The position numbers and the translations under genes are program-made. From positions 1-37,927 of the forward strand of contig JAFTWV010000025.1 of the NCBI GenBank assembly GCA_017465155.1: a stretch of 37,927 bases of DNA, written 5' to 3'. The number at the start of each line of letters is the position of its first letter. Position 1 is the first letter of the stretch. Under the pieces are notes generated by a model, which had not been told where the DNA came from, did not search any database, and was given only the letters and a program-made list of their open reading frames with translations. This DNA is from Clostridia bacterium. Its GTDB lineage: Bacteria > Bacillota > Clostridia > Christensenellales > Aristaeellaceae. This document shows positions 22,727 through 31,123 of this stretch, in pieces.

Positions 22727-23641
22727 TTATTTCAGATTGACGAGGTACATGTTTTCATCCAGCAGCGGTTTGCCATTAGCGAGGGGGAGCAGCATTTCAT
22801 CCGTCCAGCGGGTCAGGCGCGGTGCGAACCATGGTTCCCTGGGCCAGACGTCCGCATGGAATACCAGCGCTTCCAGCAGTCCAAGGGTCATCCCTGCATC
22901 CAGCAGCGGCAGATCAATGCGTCCGCCAGCTTGGGTGTAGCCATCGGCGATAGCCTTGCGCTGCACAAGGGTACTGGTATTGCCGATCAGAATGCCCAGG
23001 TCGTGCATCGGATGCCCCAGGCCAAAGAGGGAAAAGTCGATGGGAGCCAGCCCGCCTTCTGTCAGCAGGATATTGGACTGGGAAAGATCACAATGGATGG
23101 GGACAAATTCGGTGGCAGCGCCGCGCAGCCTGTCCTCAATCACCTGCGCGGCCTGACATGCTGCGGTGATATCATCTCGATTCAGATCATAACGCTTACC
23201 CATGCGGCGGATATCAGCAGCCGTCTGGGCGACGTGGGTCGTGTCATAGCGGCGCATGGACGGATGATGAAATCCCCGTGCAGCTTGATGCAGACGGGCT
23301 GTCATTGCACCGATCTGGTGCTGCATTTCGGGCGTGAACTCCGCCTCGGTGATGTGATGGCCCTCCAGCCATGTCAGCAGCGTTGCCATGGTGCCGTCTG
23401 ACAGCGTTGTTTCGGCTGCGGGGCGCTGCACAAGCAGGCCTCTGTCGGCCAGGTGTCGCAGAAAGGCCAGCTCTGCGCAGCGCCTGTCCGGGTTGTGATC
23501 GACCTGCAGCCCTTCTGCAGCCTTGTGGATGCGCAGGAGATACTGCCCATCCGCCCGGTATACGGCGTTCTCGTGCTGCTGGATGAACTCTGCATGAGTC
23601 AGACCGAAGGAAGTCAGCGCCTCCCTCAGCAGCGCGTTCAC
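22727..23641 (-). CDS. Phosphotransferase of the APH/choline kinase family
   Basis: A 304-residue protein with the aminoglycoside phosphotransferase fold. Brenner's motif is HCDLSQSNIL with His183 and catalytic Asp185, and IDFSLFGLG supplies the metal-binding Asp after it (usually IDW/IDFE). The N-terminal YRADGQYLLRIHK carries the ATP-binding lysine. The family includes homoserine, choline and fructosamine kinases as well as antibiotic kinases; nothing here points to drug resistance. GTG start at 23641 with AAAGGAG upstream; the codon overlaps the TGA of the FAD gene. Confidence 0.82.
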   Translation of the reverse strand: MNALLREALTSFGLTHAEFIQQHENAVYRADGQYLLRIHKAAEGLQVDHNPDRRCAELAFLRHLADRGLLVQRPAAETTLSDGTMATLLTWLEGHHITEAEFTPEMQHQIGAMTARLHQAARGFHHPSMRRYDTTHVAQTAADIRRMGKRYDLNRDDITAACQAAQVIEDRLRGAATEFVPIHCDLSQSNILLTEGGLAPIDFSLFGLGHPMHDLGILIGNTSTLVQRKAIADGYTQAGGRIDLPLLDAGMTLGLLEALVFHADVWPREPWFAPRLTRWTDEMLLPLANGKPLLDENMYLVNLK

Positions 23642-25236
23642 AGGCGGCTCCTTTCGATGGCGGCCAGCGCCGCGACAATGCCATCTACCGCCGCTGACGT
23701 GATACCGCCTGCATAGCCTGCGCCCTCTCCCACGGGGAACAGGCCGTCAAGACCTTCCGCCATACAGGTTGTACGGTCGCGATTCAGGCGAACGGGGGAG
23801 GAGGACCGGGTCTCCACGCCGGTCAGCACTGCATCAGGATGCGCAAAGCCGTGCAGCTGCTTGTCCATGCCGCGGATGCCGTATTTCAGGTTGTCGATGA
23901 TAAAATCTGGCAGGCAGGCACGAAGGTCAGCGGGTGTTACGCCGGGCTGATAAGTGGGGAGTACCTCGCCGAGACGGGCAGTTGCGCGGCCTGCGAGGAG
24001 GTCTTCCACGCGCTGCACGGGAGCATGGTAGTTGCTGCCGCCAAGGCGGTATGCGGCCTGCTCAATGCTCCGCTGCCACACAAAGCCAGCCAGCGGGTGA
24101 TCATCGCCGAAGTCCGGCGGGTTTACGCCCACCAGCAGCGCGGCATTGGCGTTTCGGCCGGCGCGGGCATGATAGCTCATGCCGTTGACGCACAGTCCGC
24201 CCGCCTGACTTGCCGCAGCGATCACCTCACCGCCCGGACACATGCAGAAGGTGTAGCAGCCGCGCTTGTCCGGCGTGTGGACGGCCAGCTTGTAATCAGC
24301 CGCGCCGAGGGCTGGGTGCTGCCAGACTTTACCGTACTGGCTCTGGCTGATGAGGGACTGCGGATGCTCAATACGAACGCCCATCGCGAAAGGCTTCTGT
24401 ACCATCATCACGCCCTGATTAAACAGAGTCTGCATGGTGTCGCGTGCGCTGTGGCCGATGGCCAGCAGCACTGTATCGCTGAGCAGCTCGCGCATCTCGC
24501 CTCTTTGGCTGACACGCACGCCCTCCACATGACTGCCGCGAATGATCAGCTCAGTGGCCTTCGTCTCGAACATCACCGTACCGCCCAGGCGGATGATCTC
24601 ATTGCGGATGGAAGCGACCACGCCCTTGAGCCTGTCAGTGCCGATATGGGGCTTGGAGAGATACAGGATATCCTCCGGTGCACCATGATCGACAAAGGTA
24701 CGAAGAACATGACGGATATAGGGTGATTTTGTTCCCGTGGTCAGCTTGCCGTCGGAAAACGCGCCGGCGCCGCCTTCGCCAAACTGAACGTTGCTGTCAG
24801 GATCAAGCAGGCCATTCTTCTGCATGGCTGCAACATCCTGCGTACGCTGCTCTACGGCACGGCCGCGCTCGATCAGGATGGGATTTGCGCCGGATTGCGC
24901 CAGTGTCAGCGCGGCAAACAGACCAGCCGGGCCAGCGCCAATCACCACCGGCGGCCGGGAGAAACGGGCGGCAGGCGGTACCGGCGGGGCAGGGGGCGTA
25001 TAGCGATTGGCAATGCCGGGCTTGAGACGCTTGAGTACCGTCTCTTCATTGCGCAGCTTCACGTCCACGGAAAGCACGAAATGTACGTCGCCCTTGTCAC
25101 GGGCGTCAACAGACTTTTTCGCCAGCGTCAGGGAGACGATCTGATCGGCAGGAATGCGGAGCCTGCGCTGGACAGCCTCTGTCAGCAGGGCGGTTGTCCA
25201 GTCCAGCGGCATGGAAAGATTATCAAGTCGGAGCAT
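23638..25236 (-). CDS. FAD-dependent oxidoreductase, COG2509-type
   Basis: A 532-residue flavoprotein. An N-terminal domain of about 90 residues (two-strand ferredoxin-like region with the PADQIVSLTLAKKSVDAR stretch) precedes the FAD dinucleotide fold with GAGPAG at 100-105 and ERGRAVEQR as the ribose-binding end of strand two. SDGKLTTG and the C-terminal GLFPVGEGAGYAGGITSAA complete the FAD site. The family is annotated as uncharacterised NAD(FAD) dehydrogenases with wide occurrence in Firmicutes; the reaction is unknown. GAGGTT precedes ATG 25236. It follows the ACT/MBL gene by 11 bases and overlaps the phosphotransferase start. Confidence 0.88.
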   Translation of the reverse strand: MLRLDNLSMPLDWTTALLTEAVQRRLRIPADQIVSLTLAKKSVDARDKGDVHFVLSVDVKLRNEETVLKRLKPGIANRYTPPAPPVPPAARFSRPPVVIGAGPAGLFAALTLAQSGANPILIERGRAVEQRTQDVAAMQKNGLLDPDSNVQFGEGGAGAFSDGKLTTGTKSPYIRHVLRTFVDHGAPEDILYLSKPHIGTDRLKGVVASIRNEIIRLGGTVMFETKATELIIRGSHVEGVRVSQRGEMRELLSDTVLLAIGHSARDTMQTLFNQGVMMVQKPFAMGVRIEHPQSLISQSQYGKVWQHPALGAADYKLAVHTPDKRGCYTFCMCPGGEVIAAASQAGGLCVNGMSYHARAGRNANAALLVGVNPPDFGDDHPLAGFVWQRSIEQAAYRLGGSNYHAPVQRVEDLLAGRATARLGEVLPTYQPGVTPADLRACLPDFIIDNLKYGIRGMDKQLHGFAHPDAVLTGVETRSSSPVRLNRDRTTCMAEGLDGLFPVGEGAGYAGGITSAAVDGIVAALAAIERSRL

Positions 25237-25247
25237 AATAACCTCAA

Positions 25248-26687
25248 TTATAGGCGCTGATCGCGCTGTCTGACCGCTCCGTGACCAGGCAGGATAAGCC
25301 AGCCTTCGCCGTCGAGCATGGTCTTGAGCGTCCGGAGGATCTCGCGGTATTTGGCGGAATCTTGATTGACGCTGCGTGCCAGATAGGGCGCAAGGCGATT
25401 GAATTCCTTCTGGGGCGCGGTGCAGTCGTGAATGTTGACATAATCATCACCGGTGATGGCGATGCGGTGTACGTCGTCCATGAGCACAGTTTCGCCGGGG
25501 ACATGTCCGCCGTTGCCCTGCATGACGGTAAAGGTCATATCGGCAAAGTGGAACAGGCCAATGGGGCTCAGCGGCTGCTGATCGTTCCCAGGGCGTTGGT
25601 TGAGGATGCGCAGGCTGCTCAGCTGGGGAGGTTCGTAGCCGGTGAAGATGGTCGACAGCCGGTAATAGGGCAGCATGTTCCTGTTCTCCTCCCGCGGGGT
25701 GGGGAGGCCCATACGCTCGTCAGCAAAGCAGTTTGCCGTGCGCTGGCTGCACCAGATCACGTCGAAATATTTGCAAATGCCCGTGTGATCAGAATCGGAG
25801 TGTGTCACCAGCATTTCTCTGCGGCGGGCGTCAAAGCCGGGATACAGTGTCCGGAGCAGCTGCATGGTCAGCTTCTCGTAGCATGCAAAGCCGCCGTCGA
25901 CTACCAGCAGCGGGCCGCCGGGACCATCCTCCAGAACGGTGATATTGCTGCCGCAGGGCGGCTCGATGACCGTGCAGTTGACGCGTTCGGTCAGCTTCTG
26001 CGCAGTGATGCGGCAATCGTAATTGGAGCCGCCGTGGTCGGCGACAAAATGGGCAAAGCGGCTGACATACTCGAAGGTTTTGCCATGGGGTTCGCCCTTC
26101 TCGTCCAGCTGCTGCATGACAAGGTTTGCGTAATAGATGACTTCGGTGGTCTGCTCCTGTGTCAGGTTCAGAAGCTTTCGCATCTCGCTGGCAAGCGTCA
26201 GATAGAATACGGTGTTGTCCAGCTTCTTTTCACCTGCATCGTAGGAGAGAATGTGCACCGGACACAGGGCGGACAGCTCCTGCAGCAGCTCGTCAATGAC
26301 GTCAGGGTTCTCAATGTACAGCCCCATCTTCAGCTCGATCGTTGCCGTACCTGTCGACTGGCAGGACAGGTAGGAGATACTGATGTGATATCGCTCCAGC
26401 ACCTCCAGCACAGGAATGGTCGAGCCGGGACTGTCCGGCAGCTCGAAGGCCATCAGCACAACTTTCACATGGGATGCTGTCCGCAGGAAGCCGGCGGCAC
26501 TCAGCGACTGTTCAATCGCGTCGAGGGCAGGTTCGGGCGCCTCCACATCAAGGAAAAGCATATGTGCGTCAACGGCCTGATTGTAGCTGGCGCGGGTCAT
26601 GTTGCCGCCATGGGCGAGGATGATGCGGCTGGCCTGCAGGAATGCGCCGGGGCGCTCAGGCAGGCTGGTCATGAATGAACGCATCAT
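25248..26687 (-). CDS. ACT-ACT-metallo-beta-lactamase fold hydrolase fusion
   Basis: A 479-residue, soluble multidomain protein. Residues 1-70 form an ACT domain (FMTSLPERPGAFLQASRIIL) and about 76-150 a second (ELPDSPGSTIPVLEVLERYH). A helical linker (about 155-220) precedes an MBL-fold domain (about 240-479) with HSDSDHTG (the HxHxDH motif, Asp for the second His), GGHVPGE (third His), GDDYVN (bridging Asp) and LPGHG. ACT domains bind amino acids, so an amino-acid-gated hydrolase is a reasonable inference; the substrate is unknown. The start at 26687 follows GGGAGG by seven bases; the longer frame to 26900 is out of place, overlapping the phosphoesterase gene. It lies between a phosphoesterase and an FAD enzyme gene in the long operon. 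Confidence 0.82.
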   Translation of the reverse strand: MMRSFMTSLPERPGAFLQASRIILAHGGNMTRASYNQAVDAHMLFLDVEAPEPALDAIEQSLSAAGFLRTASHVKVVLMAFELPDSPGSTIPVLEVLERYHISISYLSCQSTGTATIELKMGLYIENPDVIDELLQELSALCPVHILSYDAGEKKLDNTVFYLTLASEMRKLLNLTQEQTTEVIYYANLVMQQLDEKGEPHGKTFEYVSRFAHFVADHGGSNYDCRITAQKLTERVNCTVIEPPCGSNITVLEDGPGGPLLVVDGGFACYEKLTMQLLRTLYPGFDARRREMLVTHSDSDHTGICKYFDVIWCSQRTANCFADERMGLPTPREENRNMLPYYRLSTIFTGYEPPQLSSLRILNQRPGNDQQPLSPIGLFHFADMTFTVMQGNGGHVPGETVLMDDVHRIAITGDDYVNIHDCTAPQKEFNRLAPYLARSVNQDSAKYREILRTLKTMLDGEGWLILPGHGAVRQRDQRL

Positions 26688-26706
26688 GTGGCTTCCTCCC
26701 TTTTGT

Positions 26707-27645
26707 TCAGACATAGAGGTACGGATACTGTTCCGGGCTGACGGCATGGAAATCCGCATAGGCAGCTTCCCATGTTTCGCGGGCAAAGGGCCGGCGCGGA
26801 TCGCCGATTCGAAAGGCATATTCCTCCGCATGCTGAAGAAGGAAGAATACCTTCTCACGACAGGTGCGCCATTCAGAAAAGATTGTTTCACTCCACACAC
26901 GGGCAGACTGATACTGCCCGGTTCTCTTTACCTGTGAGATCAGTGCTTCCACATCGTAGGGCACGCGTCGCTCTTCCACGCTGCATCTGCCATTTTCGAT
27001 GGTCAGGAGCGTGTAGGCAGCGCCAAAGCGCCCGCAGTCCAGCGGAAGGCCGCAGGAACCAGGATTGATCAGGATGCGGCCGTCATAATCAGCCCATGTC
27101 TGGATGTGGTTGTGCCCGAAGACATAGACGCCCTTGGGCAGGCGCTGAATATGCCTGCGGAATGCGTCTCCCTCCCAAAGGCTGCGGAAATCCTGCAGAA
27201 GGGTATCCCGGCACACTGGTCCATCCGGATAGCGCGAGGGCAGGATGGAGGTACGGAACCGTTCATGCAGCGATTTGCCCACGAAGGCTTCAGAGGAATG
27301 GGCCATACGGATGACGACATTTCCGCAGCTGACAGTGATCTGTTGGGGGAGCGTGTCGAGCCAGCGGCGATTTTCGGGCGTCAGGTTACCTGCACACCAG
27401 CGCGATACTTCATACTGCCCATCGTCGCCATCAGGGACATTCAGGTGATCCTCGTCATTCCCGCGGATGAAATGAGCAGACGGGGTGTGTTTCAGGAGAT
27501 GAATGACTTCGTTGGACCATGGGGCGCTGATGACGTAGTCACCTGCGAAAAGGAAGCCCTCCGCGCCCTGTGTACGCGCATCATCCAGTGCCAGACGAAG
27601 AGCGGGCGCGTTGCCATGAATATCGGAGATAATGGCGTACTTCAT
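26707..27645 (-). CDS. Calcineurin-like metallophosphoesterase (YfcE/MJ0936-like with extension)
   Basis: A 312-residue cytoplasmic phosphoesterase. Metal-binding motifs in order: SDIHGN (7-12), GDYV, GNDE, MAHSSE, and GHNHIQ with INPGSCGLP after it. The GN-x-D/E block has Asp instead of His, as in YfcE-like members that carry GNCD. The C-terminal about 80 residues (from VEERRVPYD on) are an added helical region ending EQYPYLYV. The substrate is unknown. The ATG at 27645 follows GAGGA and begins three bases after the truA stop. Confidence 0.85.
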   Translation of the reverse strand: MKYAIISDIHGNAPALRLALDDARTQGAEGFLFAGDYVISAPWSNEVIHLLKHTPSAHFIRGNDEDHLNVPDGDDGQYEVSRWCAGNLTPENRRWLDTLPQQITVSCGNVVIRMAHSSEAFVGKSLHERFRTSILPSRYPDGPVCRDTLLQDFRSLWEGDAFRRHIQRLPKGVYVFGHNHIQTWADYDGRILINPGSCGLPLDCGRFGAAYTLLTIENGRCSVEERRVPYDVEALISQVKRTGQYQSARVWSETIFSEWRTCREKVFFLLQHAEEYAFRIGDPRRPFARETWEAAYADFHAVSPEQYPYLYV

Positions 27646-27648
27646 GCG

Positions 27649-28431
27649 TCAGTCCTCGTGCCATTTTACGCTCTCGGGGAGAAGGAATGCTTCTTCCGGG
27701 TAGTAGACCTTCGTCAGCTCCAATCCGTGCGGCGGGGCGGTAATACCAAGCGACAGGCGGCTCAGCGTGCGATAAGCCTCCTCAAAGGCATGAACATGAC
27801 GCCGGTGATGACCGATTTCGATCAACGTACCGGCGATGATGCGTACCATATTATAGAGGAAAGCATCGCCCTCGACGGTCAGGATGATCTCGTCTCCGAT
27901 TGAGGTGAGTTCTGCGCTGCGGATGGTACGTACAGTCGTTTTTGCCGTACCGCCGGCTGCCTGAAATGCTGCGAAATCGTGCTTTCCCAGAAGATACCCC
28001 GCGGCTTCATCCATCAGGGCAAGATCCAGCGGAAGCGGCACATGAACATGGGTGTTGCGCCGGATCGCACTGGCATGCCGGGTGTTGATGATGCGGTAGG
28101 TATAACGCTTTCCATTAGTCATGAAGCGTGCGTGAAATTCTCCCGGAACCTCCCTCCCGGCATGCACGCGTACATCCCTGGGAAGCATGGTATTCAGCAC
28201 AAAGGGGTATTTTTCAGGAGGTATAGAGCTGCTCGTATCGAAGTGTACAGCCTGTCCAAGCGCATGTACGCCTGCATCGGTGCGGCTGGCTCCAGTTACA
28301 ACGATGTGTTCCCGGGTCGCCTTGCACAGTGCTTCCTCCAGTACCTGCTGTACAGCCAGTCCATTGATCTGCCGCTGCCAGCCGGCATAGTTTGTGCCGT
28401 CGTATTCGACGGTCAGAAGGATGCGCTTCAT
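27649..28431 (-). CDS. truA: tRNA pseudouridine(38-40) synthase
   Basis: Isomerises uridines 38-40 in the anticodon arm of tRNAs. The 260-residue protein begins LTVEYDGTNYAGWQRQ and has the catalytic Asp52 in SRTDAGVHALGQ, the same number as in Bacillus TruA; the C-terminal FLYNMVRIIAGTL is the second conserved block. The ATG at 28431 overlaps the ecfT stop (ATGA), the common Firmicute order ecfA1-ecfA2-ecfT-truA. Here the usual neighbours rplQ and rplM-rpsI are missing, so the module sits apart from the ribosomal protein cluster. Confidence 0.96.
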   Translation of the reverse strand: MKRILLTVEYDGTNYAGWQRQINGLAVQQVLEEALCKATREHIVVTGASRTDAGVHALGQAVHFDTSSSIPPEKYPFVLNTMLPRDVRVHAGREVPGEFHARFMTNGKRYTYRIINTRHASAIRRNTHVHVPLPLDLALMDEAAGYLLGKHDFAAFQAAGGTAKTTVRTIRSAELTSIGDEIILTVEGDAFLYNMVRIIAGTLIEIGHHRRHVHAFEEAYRTLSRLSLGITAPPHGLELTKVYYPEEAFLLPESVKWHED

Positions 28432-29267
28432 GCCATCAGCCCCTTCACAGCAGCGAGAACAGCGGGAACGGCCCAGCCCTCCAGCACAATCAATCCGATC
28501 AGCAGGGCAACGCATGCAGCTGCCAGATAATCGTTCTTCGTGATCTTCAGTACGCGCAGGCGGGTACGATGCTCGCCGCCATGATAGCAGCGGGACTCCA
28601 TGGCCATCGCCAGATCGCCCGCACGGCGGAATGCACTGACAAACAGCGGCACCAGCAGCGGTACCATGGCTTTTGCACGCGCCAGCAGGTTGCCGGATTC
28701 AAAGTCAGCGCCGCGAGCCATCTGTGCCTTCATGATCTTATCCGCTTCCTCCATCAGCGTAGGGATAAACCGCAGCGCGATAGACATCATCATCGCCAGT
28801 TCGTGAGCAGGGAAATGCAGCTTTTTCAAGGGTGAAAGCAGCATCTCGATGCCGTCGGACAGGGCGATGGGAGAGGTGGTCAGGGTCATCAGGGAGGTAC
28901 CGAGCACCAGAAACACAAGGCGCAGCGAATAATGCACCGCCTGCGAAAGCCCCTCCTGGGTGATCCGCAGGAAGCCCCATTCCACCAGAAGCGTTGTGCC
29001 GTTGTTGAAAAACAGATTCAGCAGGAATGTCAGAATCAGGATGATGCGCAGAGGCTTCACGCCGCGAAGCAGCATCTTGAAGGGAATCCTCGCAAGCCGG
29101 GACGCCAGGTACACAAAGCCCAGCACCAGCGCATATCCAGCCAGAGAATGCACCATAAACACTGCCACGATCATGGCGATGGTCAGCACGATCTTCGTGC
29201 GGGGGTCAAGGCGGTGTACCCAGCTGTCTACCGGATAATACTGTCCCATGGTGATGTTCTTCATCAT
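28428..29267 (-). CDS. ecfT: ECF transporter transmembrane scaffold protein
   Basis: Membrane scaffold that couples the EcfA1/EcfA2 ATPases to exchangeable vitamin-binding S components. The 279-residue protein begins with SWVHRLDPRTKI, has about five to six spans, and two coupling motifs that lock into the ATPases: AQMARGADF and AMESRCYHGG. Length is typical. The ATGATG at 29264/29267 overlaps the ecfA2 stop, with AAGGAGG eleven bases upstream. Group II modules serve several S components; FolT encoded at 9995 is the one visible here. Confidence 0.94.
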   Translation of the reverse strand: MMKNITMGQYYPVDSWVHRLDPRTKIVLTIAMIVAVFMVHSLAGYALVLGFVYLASRLARIPFKMLLRGVKPLRIILILTFLLNLFFNNGTTLLVEWGFLRITQEGLSQAVHYSLRLVFLVLGTSLMTLTTSPIALSDGIEMLLSPLKKLHFPAHELAMMMSIALRFIPTLMEEADKIMKAQMARGADFESGNLLARAKAMVPLLVPLFVSAFRRAGDLAMAMESRCYHGGEHRTRLRVLKITKNDYLAAACVALLIGLIVLEGWAVPAVLAAVKGLMA

Positions 29268-30124
29268 CAGCGGCCCGCCTCCTTCCAAAGACGCAGCAGG
29301 TGCTCATGCAGCTCCTCCTGCGTGTAAAGATCTGCCGGGAGATCAAGGCCTCGTGCACGCAGCTTTGCGCAGAGCTGCGCCGCTTCCGGGACGCCCAGAC
29401 CTACGCCGGACATCATATCCGGCTGTGCAAACAGATTGCGGGGCGTGTCGCTGGCTACGACGGCGCCCTTGCTCATCACGATCATACGGGTGGCCAGGCG
29501 CGCGCAGTCATCCATGCTGTGACTGACCATCACGACCGTCACGCCCTCCCGGTGCAGGTCCTGGATCATACCCAGAATGCGGTCGCGTCCCTTGGGATCA
29601 AGACCGGCGGTAGGCTCGTCAAGGATCAGGTATGCCGGCTCCATCGCCAGTACGCCTGCGATGGCTATACGGCGCATTTGTCCGCCGGAAAGCTCGAAGG
29701 GGCTGCGCTCGGCATACTTGTCGTAGTCCAGATGCACATGCGCCATGGCACGACGAACACGGCGGTCGATTTCGTCCGCCGAAAGACCTTGATTTTTCGG
29801 GCCGAAGGCAACATCCTTCGCGACCGTTTCCTCGAACAGCTGATACTCGGGGTACTGGAATACAAGGCCGACCCTTTGGCGGATACGCCGTTTGTCAACG
29901 CTATCGCCGTTCATGTCTTCGCCGTCGACGAGGATCTGGCCGGAGGACGGCTTGAGCAGGCCGTTCAGGTGCTGTACCAGAGTGGATTTGCCGCTGCCCG
30001 TGTGCCCCACAATGCACACGAATTCGCCGTCTTCGATCGTCAGGTTGACGTCGTTGATCGCCGTGGACTGGAAGGCGCTTCCTGCGCTGTATGTATGGGT
30101 CAGATGCTTTACTTCGATCGGCAT
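29267..30124 (-). CDS. ecfA2: ECF transporter ATPase EcfA2
   Basis: ATP-binding subunit of the ECF vitamin importer. The 285-residue protein has Walker A GHTGSGKST (40-48), Q-loop FQYPEYQLF, signature LSGGQMRRIAIAG, Walker B YLILDEPTAGLDP and switch His in VSHSMDD. The ATG at 30124 is within the last codons of ecfA1 (16-base overlap), AGGAGG lying about 13 bases upstream, somewhat far. The partner EcfA1 is encoded immediately upstream and EcfT downstream. Confidence 0.95.
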   Translation of the reverse strand: MPIEVKHLTHTYSAGSAFQSTAINDVNLTIEDGEFVCIVGHTGSGKSTLVQHLNGLLKPSSGQILVDGEDMNGDSVDKRRIRQRVGLVFQYPEYQLFEETVAKDVAFGPKNQGLSADEIDRRVRRAMAHVHLDYDKYAERSPFELSGGQMRRIAIAGVLAMEPAYLILDEPTAGLDPKGRDRILGMIQDLHREGVTVVMVSHSMDDCARLATRMIVMSKGAVVASDTPRNLFAQPDMMSGVGLGVPEAAQLCAKLRARGLDLPADLYTQEELHEHLLRLWKEAGR

Positions 30125-30954
30125 AGCAGCTTGCACACCTCCTCGGTCATTTCATCCACAGTCAGGATGCCGGCGGGAAGGGGCAGGCCTTCTGCCCGCA
30201 GATCCTGCGCCAGATCCGTCATGTGAGGCACATCCAGATGCATCTCACGCAGCGCTGCGACTTGTTCAAACACCTCGCGGGGTGCACCGGTCAGAGCGGT
30301 CTGGCCGTGGTTCATCACCACAATGCGGTCTGCCTGCGCGGCTTCCTCCATAAAGTGGGTGATCCACACGACGGTGATGCCCTTTTCCCGGTTGAGGCGG
30401 CGGATTGTGGAAAGCACCTCTGCGCGGCCGGAGGGATCCAGCATGGCTGTCGCTTCGTCAGCGATAATGACACTGGGTTGCATGGCGAGGATGCCGGCAA
30501 TGGCAACCCGCTGCTTCTGTCCGCCCGAGAGCATATGAGGGGCAGATTCCGCATAGTCCGTCATGCGAACGGCTGCAAGGGCTTCGTCAATGCGGCGGAT
30601 CATCTCCGCATGGGGAACGCCGAGGTTCTCCAGTCCAAAGGCCACATCCTCCCGCACGACCGTTGCGACAATCTGGTTGTCCGGGTTCTGGAAGATCATG
30701 CCGGCCTGCTGACGGATGTCCCAGAGATGCTCATCATCCCTGGTGTCCAGTCCGCAGACCGTGACGCTGCCTTCGCTGGGCAGATACAGGGCGTTGAGCA
30801 GCTTGGCAAGCGTCGATTTGCCTGAACCGTTATGCCCAAGCACGGCCAGAAACTCGCCCTTGCGAACCTCCAGGGAAACACCGGTCAGGGCAGGCTCTGC
30901 AGCCTCTTCATAGGTGAAGGAAACGTCCTTCACCGAAATGATTACATCTTTCAT
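30109..30954 (-). CDS. ecfA1: ECF transporter ATPase EcfA1
   Basis: First ATP-binding subunit of the ECF importer. The 281-residue protein has Walker A GHNGSGKST (40-48), Q-loop FQNPDNQIV, signature LSGGQKQRVAIAG, Walker B VIIADEATAMLDP and switch His in ITHFMEE. The ATG at 30954 follows AAGGAG by eight bases; a longer frame upstream has no ribosome site and crosses the promoter. It is the first gene of an 11-gene reverse operon and heterodimerises with EcfA2. Confidence 0.95.
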   Translation of the reverse strand: MKDVIISVKDVSFTYEEAAEPALTGVSLEVRKGEFLAVLGHNGSGKSTLAKLLNALYLPSEGSVTVCGLDTRDDEHLWDIRQQAGMIFQNPDNQIVATVVREDVAFGLENLGVPHAEMIRRIDEALAAVRMTDYAESAPHMLSGGQKQRVAIAGILAMQPSVIIADEATAMLDPSGRAEVLSTIRRLNREKGITVVWITHFMEEAAQADRIVVMNHGQTALTGAPREVFEQVAALREMHLDVPHMTDLAQDLRAEGLPLPAGILTVDEMTEEVCKLLCRSK

Positions 30955-30994
30955 CAGGGTTGCTCCTTGTCGAGGGGATAATATACCACTCTGT

Positions 30995-31023
30995 ATTGTA
31001 ACACAGCGGCAAAGGCTCTGCAA
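30995..31023 (-). promoter_or_regulatory. Promoter of the ecfA1-to-mgtC operon
   Basis: Reverse strand TTGCAG (31018-31023) and TACAAT (30995-31000) with a 17-base spacer; the start would be about 35 bases before the ecfA1 ATG. A TATTAT nearer the gene lacks a matching -35 box. Confidence 0.65.
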
Positions 31024-31043
31024 GACTTCCGCATAAAAAGGCG

Positions 31044-31075
31044 AAAAAACACCGCCTGCATCGGTGCATAGGCGG
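31044..31075 (-). terminator. Reverse-strand terminator upstream of the ecf promoter
   Basis: 31052-31060 pairs with 31065-31075 (CCGCCTGCA with TGC-AT-AGGCGG, two-base bulge), and on the reverse strand it is followed by GTGTTTTTTC. It would stop a reverse transcript arriving from within or before the DUF421 gene, insulating the ecf promoter. No reverse gene is visible upstream of it. Confidence 0.55.
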
Positions 31076-31123
31076 CAGAAAACCGGGCATGATAGGGGAC
31101 ACGCAGCTTGGGAGGGATGCAAC

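Noticed and set aside
20802-22940. 712-codon open frame on the forward strand
   Set aside because: It is antisense to the PfkB kinase and pepT genes, both with complete catalytic motifs, and shows no family resemblance.
25247-25252. TATAAT on the reverse strand just before the FAD oxidoreductase gene
   Set aside because: A start from it would fall at about the ATG itself, leaving no room for the GAGG ribosome site, and no -35 box is found. It is read as chance within the operon.
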